The position numbers and the translations under genes are program-made. A stretch of DNA of 64,000 nucleotides from Desulfobacteraceae bacterium. Its GTDB lineage: Bacteria; Desulfobacterota; Desulfobacteria; Desulfobacterales; Desulfosalsimonadaceae. The notes under the pieces were generated by a model. That model saw only the letters and a program-made list of their open reading frames with translations. It did no database searches and was not told where the DNA came from. Of the stretch, positions 47,540 to 57,109 are shown in pieces. Location of the stretch: the NCBI GenBank assembly GCA_014237465.1, contig JABZFM010000002.1, forward strand, positions 124,001-188,000, read 5' to 3'. Numbering within the stretch: the stretch's first letter is position 1; each line of letters opens with the position of its first letter.

Positions 47540-48409
47540 TTATTTTGCCATCAGCAGAATCATTACCGCCCCGGAAAACATCAGCATTGCCCCTAAAAAC
47601 CGCATCAGAAAATTTTCTTCATGAAATACCAGCCCGCCGAATATCACCCCAAACACGATACTGAGACGTTTGACGGACATCATGTACGCCGCCTTGGTCA
47701 TTGAAATACCATATCCGTGAAAAAGAATATGACAATAAAGCAACACCCCGGCCACCATCCCCTTTACCGGCTGTTCCACAAATGTTTTCAGTCTGATTTT
47801 TCGAAATACCAGAAAAATAATGATGATCAGCAGGTTTAAGACAGCAAAAAAAGACATCTGAAAAAACATCACCGATGAATGCAGAATCGCCAGCTTACCA
47901 AGGACCGCGGAAAAGCTGAAAATAAAAGACACAATCAGCATCATCCATGAGCCGGTTTCCTTAAAAACCGCCCGAAATGGGTCTGATAAAGACCGTTTTT
48001 TCGGATCGATGTTTAACACATAACTGCCGATGCACACGGCTGCGATCCCGGCGATTCCCCAGATGTCCGGGACTTCATTTAACATCAGAAAGCCGGTGGC
48101 GATTATAAACACCGGTGTGAACGCAAGATAAGGCACCGTCAGTGACAACGGCGAAATTTTAATGGCCTTTATATACATGAAAAAAGGGACCGCGTTAAGC
48201 GGCAGGCTGATTAAAAACGTGATATAAAAAATCCGGTCAAGGGGCGGAACGTTTATAAACAGTAGACTGATCAAGGTTAACGGCAGGCTGTACAACAGCG
48301 GGAACACAAACATCTCATAAGCTGTCAGATGGGAAAACCATTTCTTCACCCAGGTATCATGGATGGCAACAGACAGTGCGGTTAAAAATGCAAACGTAAA
48401 CCAGGTCAT
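47540..48409 (-). CDS. EamA/DMT-superfamily transporter
   Basis: 289-aa membrane protein with about ten hydrophobic segments in two EamA-like halves (for example LSLTVPYLAFTPVFIIATGFLML and MSVKRLSIVFGVIFGGLVFHEENFLMRFLGAMLMFSGAVMIL, with the typical Glu-Glu before the last TM). Inner-membrane metabolite exporter or permease; substrate unknown. No clear Shine-Dalgarno at 48409. Confidence 0.85.
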   Translation of the reverse strand: MTWFTFAFLTALSVAIHDTWVKKWFSHLTAYEMFVFPLLYSLPLTLISLLFINVPPLDRIFYITFLISLPLNAVPFFMYIKAIKISPLSLTVPYLAFTPVFIIATGFLMLNEVPDIWGIAGIAAVCIGSYVLNIDPKKRSLSDPFRAVFKETGSWMMLIVSFIFSFSAVLGKLAILHSSVMFFQMSFFAVLNLLIIIIFLVFRKIRLKTFVEQPVKGMVAGVLLYCHILFHGYGISMTKAAYMMSVKRLSIVFGVIFGGLVFHEENFLMRFLGAMLMFSGAVMILLMAK

Positions 48410-48539
48410 AAGCTGATTAAATTTTTACAGTTAAGTTAATTAAAATCATACAATGGATAATTCATGTCTCTTGACATTTATCATCTGATAATAATAATGA
48501 TATCTAAAATAAAATTAAATTATACATAAGGAGAGACTC

Positions 48540-48803
48540 ATGCCGATATATGAATTTCAATGCGCTGACTGCGGCGCAAAAAAGGAAATCTTGTTTAGAA
48601 ACAGTGATGAAAAAGTTGAAATGAAATGCGATAAATGCGGATCTGAAAACCTGCAAAGAGTTTTAAGTTCGACCAACTTTTCCATATCCGGCGGCGGCCC
48701 AAGTTTCGGATCAGATACCGGCGCCCCCAGTGCAACAGCAAGTTCCCATAACTGCTCCGGTGGCTCCTGCACCACTTACGATATACCAGGGCCCACCAGA
48801 TAA
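48540..48803 (+). CDS. FmdB-family zinc ribbon protein
   Basis: 87 aa: MPIYEFQCADCGAKKEILF with CxxC, then CDKCGSENLQRVLSSTNF (second CxxC and the SSTNF segment), a Ser/Gly-rich part and a Cys-containing tail (NCSGGSCTTYD). AAGGAGAG lies upstream. Same family as 15729-15935 with a different tail. Confidence 0.85.
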   Translation: MPIYEFQCADCGAKKEILFRNSDEKVEMKCDKCGSENLQRVLSSTNFSISGGGPSFGSDTGAPSATASSHNCSGGSCTTYDIPGPTR

Positions 48804-48955
48804 ACATATGAATAAAGTTCCGGCTCCAGAGGGCCCGGCTTTGGGCTAAGTCCTGAGGGCATGGTTTACTGCATTGATGATACCCACCACTCATTTTTCA
48901 TAATCTTAATCGTAATCTGCCTTTTAATAAAAGATTTTTTGCGAAGTCATCATAT

Positions 48956-49930
48956 TTATTTATACTGCCTGATAATCCCGCTCGCCTCTTCAACCGCGAA
49001 ATCCATCAACTTCCGGCACCGGCTGGCCCCTTTGATAAATTCCTGAAAATCGTCCCAGCCGGAAAACTTTTTTTCAGTGATGACCTCACACTCAAATGAT
49101 CCGGCAATTTCTTTGAATTTTTTCACCACCCGTTTTCCGGCCTGAAACGGTTCCCGGGTCCCAAACGGACGGTCAACCAACAGATTGACATGCCCGATGC
49201 CAAACCCTTTGACTATTTTCCAATAGGACATATTTCTTACCGACAGGCCCAGGAGGAGGTTAATTCCCGTTACCGCACCCACCAGCGCCCCGCAAACACC
49301 GCCGGACAATCCCACCCCGCCGTCAAACACAAATGAAAGATTTTCAAGACGTTTGTTGCCGATACCCGTATTTTCGCGAATACCCTCTAAAACTGCCCGG
49401 GCGCAATGCAATGCATCCCCGGTTTTCTTGCCGATTGTTTTATTTGAATCATTTTTTGCCGGATGCTGTGTCTGATACAGATACCGCATGGAACCACGAA
49501 TATGGCGGAAGCATCCGGCCAGACGGTAGATTGTTAAAAAATATTTCAGCTGACCCAATGTAGAATAAAAGTCGGTTCGCGTCCGTCCCCGGCAGAATGA
49601 AGATCCATAGGTTTTCCCAAACCAGTCGGCATATTCACCGACCTGCCTGAGTACTTTCTTTTCACCCAACAACCCGTTTGCTGCGATCTCTGATTCATGA
49701 TTCAGCGCAATCCCTAAGGAGCCGCCGGAAACCACCCCGCAGGTTGAACCGCAGGCAACGCACCCGCCTTCCAGGCCGGTGACCGCTTTTATAAGATCAT
49801 TATCCTGGCTGCCAGTCATATCCTGAAAAACTTCCAGGGTGGCCTGGGCTCAGTTTAAATCCTTTAACAGGCTGAATGCGGCAAGCCGGCCCCAGTAATT
49901 TTCTTTTTTCGGGTCATAGTCGATATTCAT
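48956..49930 (-). CDS. probable selenoprotein of the C_GCAxxG_C_C redox family
   Basis: From the ATG at 49930 (AAAGGAG 6 nt upstream) the frame is 325 codons long with one in-frame TGA, codon 27 (49850-49852), in the context LKDLN-U-AQATLEVF. In this family that place is a conserved Cys (NCAQA-type). Downstream come GGCVACGSTCGVVSGG, GGVGLSGGVCGALVGA and CRKLMDFAVEEA, the remaining family cysteines. Reading TGA as stop would leave a 26-aa peptide and force an internal start at 49819 without a ribosome-binding site. A SECIS-like hairpin follows. Probably a thiol/selenol redox protein. It lies 11 nt after the lipoprotein gene. Confidence 0.82.
49822..49852 (-). promoter_or_regulatory. Sec UGA codon with SECIS-like hairpin
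   Basis: UGA (49852-49850), 11-nt spacer, stem CCUGGAA/UUUCAGG (7 bp, one G-U), loop GUU. The 11-nt distance equals that of the E. coli fdhF upper stem-loop, and the loop has the G and U residues SelB contacts there. Confidence 0.7.
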
Positions 49931-49941
49931 GCGCTTCTCCT

Positions 49942-51843
49942 TTAATCAAACGTAAAATTCACCAGCACCCCATCCACCGTTGCCGTGACGTTCGGGTTCC
50001 AGCAGGTGGTATCTGAAAAATCAAATGTCACATCACTATTCAATTCATCAGAAGAAACAACCATGGTTCCGGATGTTGCCACCAGCACACCGCCACAGTC
50101 AGTCAAAATAATATTGTTGAATGTACAAAGATACGTGTCTCCGGCCATCGAAAAAGTGACTGTCCCATCAATGCCGCCGGCAGGGCTGTATTCAAGGTCC
50201 GCATCTGCATCAACATCCGCGCCGTCCACCACATATGATGCACTAAATTCCGCGTTTGCGGAAACCAGCGTATCTGTTGTTGATGAGTAAACCGCTTCAA
50301 TGGTCCCTTCCACTTCACCGTTGCAGGTGGCCATGTCAACAAACGCGATTTCAAAGACCGCCTGACCGGCGCCGTTTTCATAAATCTCAACAGTGGCGGT
50401 ACCATCCAGACTGCACTCCGCACTCTGAACACTATCAAATTCTAATGTTGCATTGGTTACATCATCAGTCATATCGATACCGCTGATGGTAACCGTCCCG
50501 GATTTAAAAATGCAAATATCGCCGCCGGCACCGGTAATCGTATATACCAGCGTATTGCCATCCCGCCGGATAGTTCCGCATTCGCCTTCATACCCGTTGA
50601 GTGCTGCCAGGAGTTGAAGTACAGTATAACCTTCTTCAAGGGCTTCTTCAAGTCCCATTTCAGTAATGACCGTATCAATCATTTCAGCGGTTTCAGATGC
50701 AGTGCCGCCCTCTCCCAGGGCCTGGGTCATTGCATCAAGAAGCACTTCAAGGTCTTCACCCGCTTCGATATCATTCGGGTTGCAACTTAAATCCGAACCG
50801 TTACAATCCTCATCAATGCCATTTCCGCATATTTCAGTTGCACCGGGAAAAGCATTCGGATCATTGTCATCACAATCCACGCCGGCATCATATCCGTCAC
50901 CGTCATTGTCCTCTTCGACCACCGGATCATTGCCATACGGACAATTTCCGGATTTACCGCTAAATGTACCGTTTCCATTCGGCGGATCAAACGGATTGCT
51001 GTACAGCCAGGTTCCGCTGATATTGCCTTTTTCATCAATTGTGCCGGTAAATGTTGTCAAGTCGTCTGCTGTTCCGGCCACCATGCCGCCGCCCGGTTCG
51101 ATGGCCCCGAAAAGGTCAAATTCTTCATTGCTTTTGTCCCAGGCGGTTCCGGTAATGTTGCCATTTCCGATCTGAAAGCACCATTGCCCTGAATCATCGC
51201 CCGAGTATGTTCCGTAGTAATTGCCGCCATAGCCGCTCAACAGTGTATCTGTCATATGATCAACGGCATCCTCCTCGCTTACCAGTTCCATGCCGATGCT
51301 GTATATTGCCATCTGGGCCTCAAGATAATCAAACAGATCTTCTGCCATTGTTTCAAAATCATAAACATCCGGATCAAAACCAAATGGCGTACCTGCCTGT
51401 ATTAACAGCCAGCTGTTGACGACATCGGTCAGGCCGGCCGGCAATTCAATAATACTCTCACTTGCGTTGACATCCAGAGATTGAAGAAACCGAGCAATAT
51501 TCACCACGATCGGATCTTCAATATCCGCTGTCCCGGAAACCAGATCCAGGGGAGACATACTGCTTTTTGCCATACCGGAGCCTAAACCAATATTGCCGAT
51601 AAAAAACATAATCACATCATCTTTTTTATAGTTGAACTCACCCTTGGAACTTGTTGTACCGGCAAATTCCCCTGGAACGGTTGAATATCCAAGGCCGCTG
51701 ACCAGGGCGTCCTCAAAAATACCGGTCTGGATGGAACTTCCGCCGCCTCCGCCTCCGCAGCTGATGGTCAAAAAAACAATAAACCCGAGTATCAGGATTA
51801 CAGAAACTGCTTTCACCATTGATTTTGACATTTCATTCACCAC
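49942..51843 (-). CDS. lipoprotein with MopE-type metal-binding motif
   Basis: 633 aa. GTG start with AAAGGA 6 nt upstream; leader KAVSVILILGFIVFLTISC with lipobox cysteine followed by a Gly run. Central residues about 330-360 hold DNDGDGYDAGVDCDDNDPNAFPGATEICGNGIDEDCNG, the putative metal-binding (MopE/TSP3-like) motif. The rest is beta-rich. Probably an outer-membrane or surface lipoprotein binding Ca or Cu. Its pairing with the selenoprotein gene 11 nt downstream suggests one transcript. Confidence 0.8.
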   Translation of the reverse strand: MVNEMSKSMVKAVSVILILGFIVFLTISCGGGGGGSSIQTGIFEDALVSGLGYSTVPGEFAGTTSSKGEFNYKKDDVIMFFIGNIGLGSGMAKSSMSPLDLVSGTADIEDPIVVNIARFLQSLDVNASESIIELPAGLTDVVNSWLLIQAGTPFGFDPDVYDFETMAEDLFDYLEAQMAIYSIGMELVSEEDAVDHMTDTLLSGYGGNYYGTYSGDDSGQWCFQIGNGNITGTAWDKSNEEFDLFGAIEPGGGMVAGTADDLTTFTGTIDEKGNISGTWLYSNPFDPPNGNGTFSGKSGNCPYGNDPVVEEDNDGDGYDAGVDCDDNDPNAFPGATEICGNGIDEDCNGSDLSCNPNDIEAGEDLEVLLDAMTQALGEGGTASETAEMIDTVITEMGLEEALEEGYTVLQLLAALNGYEGECGTIRRDGNTLVYTITGAGGDICIFKSGTVTISGIDMTDDVTNATLEFDSVQSAECSLDGTATVEIYENGAGQAVFEIAFVDMATCNGEVEGTIEAVYSSTTDTLVSANAEFSASYVVDGADVDADADLEYSPAGGIDGTVTFSMAGDTYLCTFNNIILTDCGGVLVATSGTMVVSSDELNSDVTFDFSDTTCWNPNVTATVDGVLVNFTFD

Positions 51844-52130
51844 GGCACATCCTTTCTTGCTGAGGGTTTCATTGGCGCCTGAACGAAAACTGCTTTCCCC
51901 ACAAATTTCAAGCCAGGAAAAAATTCAGTTTTTTTGTTCGGCTCAGAGTCGATTGATTGCAGGGCGACATCGCTCAGATTGAACGGCGCAAATCATCTTG
52001 AAATAATACTTTAGAAAAAATGCCCGGCATGATTCAAAACCAGCAGGCTCTATTCCAGATGAATATGGCACACGGCAATCGTATATCGCCCCCGATTACG
52101 ATTATTATAATATACCAAAAAATAAATTTA

Positions 52131-52150
52131 GGGTCAAGTCTACGTTTGGC
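52131..52150 (+). repeat. 20-bp dispersed REP-like motif, copy 2
   Basis: GGGTCAAGTCTACGTTTGGC, 18 of 20 identical to 9100-9119, followed by T6. The remainder of the 51844-52304 divergent gap is AT-rich; no promoter is obvious to me. Confidence 0.6.
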
Positions 52151-52304
52151 TTTTTTAATATTTTTTTATGGATATCCGGAATAAGAAATCCATGAATTGA
52201 TTTTTTTTTATATTTGCTGTATTCTAATTTTTAAATTTTACCTTTTCTTATTTCTGTTACGTGTCTTTGACTGACAACCATTCATTGCAACAAAGGGGGG
52301 ACGC

Positions 52305-54152
52305 ATGTCAGGCGAAAAATCATTGAAAACCGTTTCCAGGGCCATGAAAACCATCTTAAAGACCGAAGAGCATAAAGGATTCAATCGGGCCATTCGAAAA
52401 CAGTGGGGCGTACTCAATATTTTTAGAGTCCTTTCTAAAACTGCATCATTAGGCGGTTTTAGAAATAATTTAAAGGCCATCAAGGAGTTTAAAACCGGCA
52501 GCATTGCGGCAAATTTTTTTATCGCTTTATGGGAATCCCTGGGCGACCGGGAAGCGATCATAGACGGCGACAAACGGATTTCCTATGCACAGATGGGCCA
52601 ACGGGTGTTACGCCTGGCCAACGCGCTCCAGGACCTGGGCGTTGAAAAAAAAGACCGGGTGGCCTGCATGCTGTACAACAGCGCAGAATATTTCGAATGC
52701 TTTTACGCGGCGTGCATTATCGGATCTCCCCTGCCCGCAGTGAACTGGCATTTGACCGGTGATGACTTAAGAAGCACCATTGATCTGCGAAAACCCAAAG
52801 TGCTCATTTTCGATGAAGACTTTGCCGATGAAATTATTGATTATCAAAATGACATGCCGTCTGTCGAACATTTCATCATGGTGGGCGGCAGTCCGCCGGA
52901 CGGCATAGTAAATTACGAAACCCTTCTGTCCGAATCACGAAGCTCTTTACCAAAGACCTCGTTCATCTTTGCCATGAACCCCTATACCGGCGGGACCACC
53001 GGATCGCCTAAAAGCTCCAACCTCTATGACGGCATGAGCTATCTGTTAAGTGAACTGGCCGAAGCACCCAGGGCCTCTTTGGACGAATACGTACAATACA
53101 TGAACCGCCAATTCAGCTACCTGTATCATTACGGCGGCGATAAAATCCGGGATTCCGTCGGAAAAAATATCCGGACCCTGATCCCCACCCCCATGTATCA
53201 TGCCGGCACCGCTGCCGGATTCGCGCCCTGTATCATGCTCGGCGCCACAGCGGTTCCCATGCGGAAATTCGACCCGGAATCGTATCTGAAGATGGTGGAA
53301 AAGGAACGTATCTCATGGTCATTTGTTGTTCCCACGATCATCCAGAGAATCCTGGGGCTTCCGGATCATATCAGCAAAAAGTATGATTTAAGTTCCATGC
53401 ATACCCTGATCAGCGCCGCAGCTCCCTGCCCGCCGGAAGCCAAAACCGCCATCAACAAACTGTTTATGGCCCAGGGGGCGGATAAACCGGTGTTTCATGA
53501 ATTTTACGGCAGTTCGGAATCCGCCCTGCTGACCCTCCTGCTTCCGGATGACTATATTGGAAATCCCGAGCGTATCAATAGTGTCGGAAAACCCCGGTGC
53601 GGCGATATTCTGGTCTATGATGAAATTGCCCAAAAGCCGTCGGAAACCGGAAAGGACGGTATGATATTCGGACGATCGGTGGCCACTATGTCGCTGAGAT
53701 ATCCGGGAACTGAAAAAAAATTAAAAGACTCCCAGCGCATCATTGACGGCAAGGAATGGTATGATGACGGGCTCATCGGGCATCAGGATGAAGACGGATT
53801 TTTATATCTCACCAGCCGGGTCAAGGAAATGATTATCTGTGCCGGGGTCAATATTTTCCCGGTGGAAATAGAACGCTTCCTGTTTATAAATCCCAAAATC
53901 TATGATGCCGCAGTCATCCGGGTGCCCCATCCGGATCTCGGCGAAATCCCCCTGGCCTGCATTCAGTTGAAAGAAGGAGAAACTCTTACTGAAAAAGAGA
54001 TTCAGGACTACTGCAAGGAGAAAGGTTTGAAAGGATATAAGGTCCCGCAGAAAGTTGAATTTTACGAAAAACTGCCCCGGCATATTGACGGCAAAATTAT
54101 CAAGCGGGATTTGGAGGAAAAGTATTGGGAAGGCCATGAACGGCTTGGCTGA
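52305..54152 (+). CDS. acyl-CoA synthetase-like AMP-binding protein (variant TGD motif)
   Basis: 615-aa ANL protein. P-loop NPYTGGTTGSPKSSN, HEFYGSSESALLTLL, GVNIFPVEIERFL and a C-terminal HIDGKIIKRDL lysine are present. The usual TGD segment reads WYDDGLIGHQDEDGF, so the ribose-binding Asp is replaced by Leu, and DRKK reads SRVK. An N-terminal extension of about 75 residues precedes the domain. The variation may alter activity or substrate. AAAGGGGGG before the ATG. Belongs to a group of three CoA ligases in this window. Confidence 0.85.
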   Translation: MSGEKSLKTVSRAMKTILKTEEHKGFNRAIRKQWGVLNIFRVLSKTASLGGFRNNLKAIKEFKTGSIAANFFIALWESLGDREAIIDGDKRISYAQMGQRVLRLANALQDLGVEKKDRVACMLYNSAEYFECFYAACIIGSPLPAVNWHLTGDDLRSTIDLRKPKVLIFDEDFADEIIDYQNDMPSVEHFIMVGGSPPDGIVNYETLLSESRSSLPKTSFIFAMNPYTGGTTGSPKSSNLYDGMSYLLSELAEAPRASLDEYVQYMNRQFSYLYHYGGDKIRDSVGKNIRTLIPTPMYHAGTAAGFAPCIMLGATAVPMRKFDPESYLKMVEKERISWSFVVPTIIQRILGLPDHISKKYDLSSMHTLISAAAPCPPEAKTAINKLFMAQGADKPVFHEFYGSSESALLTLLLPDDYIGNPERINSVGKPRCGDILVYDEIAQKPSETGKDGMIFGRSVATMSLRYPGTEKKLKDSQRIIDGKEWYDDGLIGHQDEDGFLYLTSRVKEMIICAGVNIFPVEIERFLFINPKIYDAAVIRVPHPDLGEIPLACIQLKEGETLTEKEIQDYCKEKGLKGYKVPQKVEFYEKLPRHIDGKIIKRDLEEKYWEGHERLG

Positions 54153-54170
54153 TGGCTTTGTAAAAAGCTC
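54152..54170 (+). repeat. partial copy of the 123-bp palindromic element
   Basis: ATGGCTTTGTAAAAAGCTC matches 15 of 19 bases of the left end at 37338 and likewise begins on the last base of a stop codon. Confidence 0.4.
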
Positions 54171-54220
54171 ATGTATCCCGCACACGTTATTTTTCAACGA
54201 AAAAACGAGGTAAAATCAAA

Positions 54221-54844
54221 ATGGGAAAAAATGTGTTTACCGTTATCTGTCTGATCATTATCAGTTTGTTAATTATCGCCGGATGCTCGCGGGAAGCAAA
54301 AATAACAAAACTTAAAAATGTTGAAAAATTTGATTTCTACTCAAAAGGCCGGCTGGACAATGTACTGATTGTGGGTAAACCCAGAGTTGAAAAAAACAGA
54401 AAAAATTTTGAGGACCATTTTTCAAGAACCCTGAAAAGAAGGGGGACGGATGCGATCCCCAGTTATAAAATCATTTCCGATATTCAGAATTTAAACAGGG
54501 GCAATATCAAGGATGCCGCGGTCAAAGTCCAGGCGGGTGCTGTTCTGGCGACCCGCGTGGTGGGTGTGGATAATAAAGATGTCACCATGCCCCAAAAAAC
54601 GAGGGTTGATATTTACACTTCCGCCAGAGGGGGGACCGTTATGATGGGGCCCTTTATAGAGGGCCCCTATGTTGAAAATGTGACCATGGTCCGTTTAGAA
54701 ACAGGCCTGTTTGAGACAAACACGGAAAAGATGATATGGAAAGCATCCTCAAAAATCTTAAACCCGGATACAGTAAACGAAGCCATCAAAGATTTCTCCA
54801 AAGCCATTTTAAACCAGCTGCAACAGGACGGTTATGTCAGGTAA
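54221..54844 (+). CDS. hypothetical lipoprotein (207 aa)
   Basis: Leader VICLIIISLLIIAGC (lipobox IAGC) then a mature part with NVLIVGKPRVEKNRKNFEDHFSRTLKRRGTDAI and later MVRLETGLFETNTEKMIWKASSKI, reminiscent of DUF4136-like or TPR-less periplasmic lipoproteins (the ETGLF.T...K..W.A pattern). Function unknown. ACGAGG upstream. Confidence 0.75.
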   Translation: MGKNVFTVICLIIISLLIIAGCSREAKITKLKNVEKFDFYSKGRLDNVLIVGKPRVEKNRKNFEDHFSRTLKRRGTDAIPSYKIISDIQNLNRGNIKDAAVKVQAGAVLATRVVGVDNKDVTMPQKTRVDIYTSARGGTVMMGPFIEGPYVENVTMVRLETGLFETNTEKMIWKASSKILNPDTVNEAIKDFSKAILNQLQQDGYVR

Positions 54845-55032
54845 CCGGATCTCTTAAACCAAAAATAGTCCATCCGTTATTCTCTTGCCTGCTTGAAAAA
54901 TTTATGTTAGTAAATCAAATAAATCAAAAGGGTTATTAAAGCCCTTCTTAAACAATACCCAACACCAAAAAATTTTGAACGGTGACGATTGAGTTTTTAA
55001 GGCTTCCCATACGCAATGCTTGAAATGATAGA

Positions 55033-55641
55033 ATGAAATTCAATTTCAAAAACCTGCCACTGACCGCCCAAGGCATGATCTTCGGATATATGGCATGGAC
55101 TGTTATTGTCGCAATTGCCTGGGCGTTATACACTCTCAAGCCTGAAGGCTTTGAAGCGGCGGAATTTTTATTATTGTTTTTTGGCCTGCCCGGCTCTTTA
55201 CTGGTCAACTTTTTAGAACCCGACACCGCAGTCGTCATTCAGATCCTGCTATTATCTGTCTGTGGTTATGTTCAATGGCCGGTCATCGGTATTTTAATCA
55301 TTAAGTTTAAAGATTTTAAACCAGTTCATAAAACAGAACCACCTCAAAAAGCTGAAAGGAACATCAAAATGGGGTACTCACAACAACGGTACAAAATTTT
55401 AAAGCAGAAATACGCTGCCCAGGGCAACCTCGCCTACTACATTGAACTTTTTGGTAATTTCCTGGCTGAACGGGAAGGCTACAAAGAGTTGGATGGCATG
55501 GAAGCCATTTACTTTTATCTGGTTCACAAATTTCACTGGATGCCCAAAGATGTCCGGTCAATGAGTTTTGATGATCTCCGGTTTGTGCTTTCAGAAGAAA
55601 TGGTGAACTGGACCGCGCCCCCCGAATCAAGAATCGAGTAA
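55033..55641 (+). CDS. membrane protein with helical cytoplasmic tail (202 aa)
   Basis: Two or three TM segments (GYMAWTVIVAIAWALYTL, FLLLFFGLPGSLLVNFL, AVVIQILLLSVCGYVQWPVIGILII), then a soluble domain of about 95 aa (MGYSQQRYKILKQKYAAQGNLAYYIELFGNFLAEREGYKELDGMEAIYFYLVHKFHWMP). No clear Shine-Dalgarno. Family not recognised. Confidence 0.7.
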   Translation: MKFNFKNLPLTAQGMIFGYMAWTVIVAIAWALYTLKPEGFEAAEFLLLFFGLPGSLLVNFLEPDTAVVIQILLLSVCGYVQWPVIGILIIKFKDFKPVHKTEPPQKAERNIKMGYSQQRYKILKQKYAAQGNLAYYIELFGNFLAEREGYKELDGMEAIYFYLVHKFHWMPKDVRSMSFDDLRFVLSEEMVNWTAPPESRIE

Positions 55642-55712
55642 ATAGAACACGAACGAAATAAAAAAGACTGCATCGGAAGAATGGATCACTTCGCTCCGAC
55701 TTAATCCATGTC

Positions 55713-55733
55713 AAAAACGCTTTGCGCGTTTTT
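55713..55733 (+). terminator. hairpin between the membrane protein and radical SAM gene
   Basis: AAAAACGC, loop TTTGC, GCGTTTTT: an 8-bp stem ending in T5. It argues against the upstream start of the next gene. Confidence 0.55.
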
Positions 55734-55752
55734 GAAGAGGAAAAGATCCTCA

Positions 55753-57036
55753 ATGAAAAAGGTTCTTTTAATATCTGCAAACACGGAAACCATCAACATG
55801 CCGGTGCTGCCGCTGGGTCTTGCCTTCGTAAATGCGGCCCTTTTGGCGCAGGGGTTTGAAACAAAAATGATCAACCTGATGGGTGCGGCTGACGCACAGA
55901 AGTTCCTGAAAGAGACCCTCAACGAATTTCATCCGGATGCCATCGGCATTTCCGTTCGCAATATCGACACCCAGGATTTCAAAAAACCTGTATTTATGCT
56001 TGATCCGGTGAAATCTATTATTTCGTGGTGCCGGAAATATTCAAATGCCCCGGTTATCATCGGCGGGCCGGGCTACAGCATCTACCCGGATGCCGCCCTC
56101 GATTACCTGGGCGCGGATATGGGAATCAAGGGGGAAGGCGAGGCTGCTTTTCCCGAGCTTTTGCGCAGAATTTCAAACCATCAGCCCATTACTGACATTC
56201 CCGGCCTGTATCTGCCTCAAAAAGGTGCGATCAAAACCCGGCAGTGCATCAGACAGACGGCGAAAATCCATTTCCCGCTTCCCGGTATTCACTTAAACGT
56301 CCCGGATGCGATAAAAGGAAAAGACCTGTGGATCCCGTTCCAGACCCGCCGGGGATGCCCTATGGATTGTTCTTATTGCTCAACCGGTTCCATTGAAGGA
56401 CGGCTTATCCGTAAATTTCCCATAAAAAAGGGCATTGAGACATTAGCCGCATACGCAGATGCAGGGTTTAAGCAGTTTTTCTTTGTGGATAATACATTCA
56501 ATCTGCCGCCCTCCCATGCGGAAGCGCTGTGTGAAGGGATCATAGCCGAAAACCTGAGCATCAGCTGGCGATGTATTTTATACCCGGCAAATATCAACGA
56601 ACGGCTGGTGCATAAAATGTCACGTGCCGGATGCCGGGAAGTGGCTTTAGGCTTTGAAAGTGGTGCCGATGCAATCCTCAAAAATTTTAATAAACGATTC
56701 AATACGGCAGATATTCTTAAGACGTCAATTATGCTGAAAAAATATGGCATTGCGCAAATGGGATTTTTAATGCTTGGCGGTCCCGGTGAAACAAAACAGA
56801 CCGTTATGGAAAGCCTGGATTTTGCGGAAACGTTGAAACTTGACAGCATGAAGCTGACTACCGGCATCCGGATTTATCCGGACACGCCCCTTGCAGATCT
56901 CGCACGTAAAGAGGGCGTTATTCACCCGGACGACGACCTGCTGATGCCGACATTTTATATCCGCAAAGAACTTGAAGACTGGCTGATTGAAACGATTTAT
57001 TCATGGGTGGAAGACAGGCCGAACTGTTTCTTCTAA
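55753..57036 (+). CDS. B12-binding-domain radical SAM protein
   Basis: About 427 aa. N-terminal cobalamin-binding-like domain (KKVLLISANTETINMPVLPLGLAFVNAALLAQGFETKMINL; GGPGYSIYPDAALDYLGADMGIKGEGE) followed by a radical SAM domain with GCPMDCSYCST (CxxxCxxC), FFVDNTFNLPP and LGGPGETKQTV. Such enzymes carry out methylations or rearrangements; substrate unknown. The ATG at 55753 starts right at the domain; the 55708 alternative would translate a hairpin. It is not a glycyl-radical activase by architecture. Confidence 0.88.
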   Translation: MKKVLLISANTETINMPVLPLGLAFVNAALLAQGFETKMINLMGAADAQKFLKETLNEFHPDAIGISVRNIDTQDFKKPVFMLDPVKSIISWCRKYSNAPVIIGGPGYSIYPDAALDYLGADMGIKGEGEAAFPELLRRISNHQPITDIPGLYLPQKGAIKTRQCIRQTAKIHFPLPGIHLNVPDAIKGKDLWIPFQTRRGCPMDCSYCSTGSIEGRLIRKFPIKKGIETLAAYADAGFKQFFFVDNTFNLPPSHAEALCEGIIAENLSISWRCILYPANINERLVHKMSRAGCREVALGFESGADAILKNFNKRFNTADILKTSIMLKKYGIAQMGFLMLGGPGETKQTVMESLDFAETLKLDSMKLTTGIRIYPDTPLADLARKEGVIHPDDDLLMPTFYIRKELEDWLIETIYSWVEDRPNCFF

Positions 57037-57109
57037 AAACAAATGAGGGATGCATCGCAACGCAAAAATTGGACGTTTTACTTTTTTTCCATCGAATAAG
57101 GAGAAAACT

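Noticed and set aside
55708-55752. Upstream start of the radical SAM gene
   Set aside because: It would translate through a terminator-like hairpin, and the B12-binding domain begins at 55753.
55753-57036. Radical SAM protein as activase of the glycyl radical enzyme
   Set aside because: It has an N-terminal cobalamin-binding-like domain and no ferredoxin insert, and lies 13 kb away; activases are shorter and built differently.
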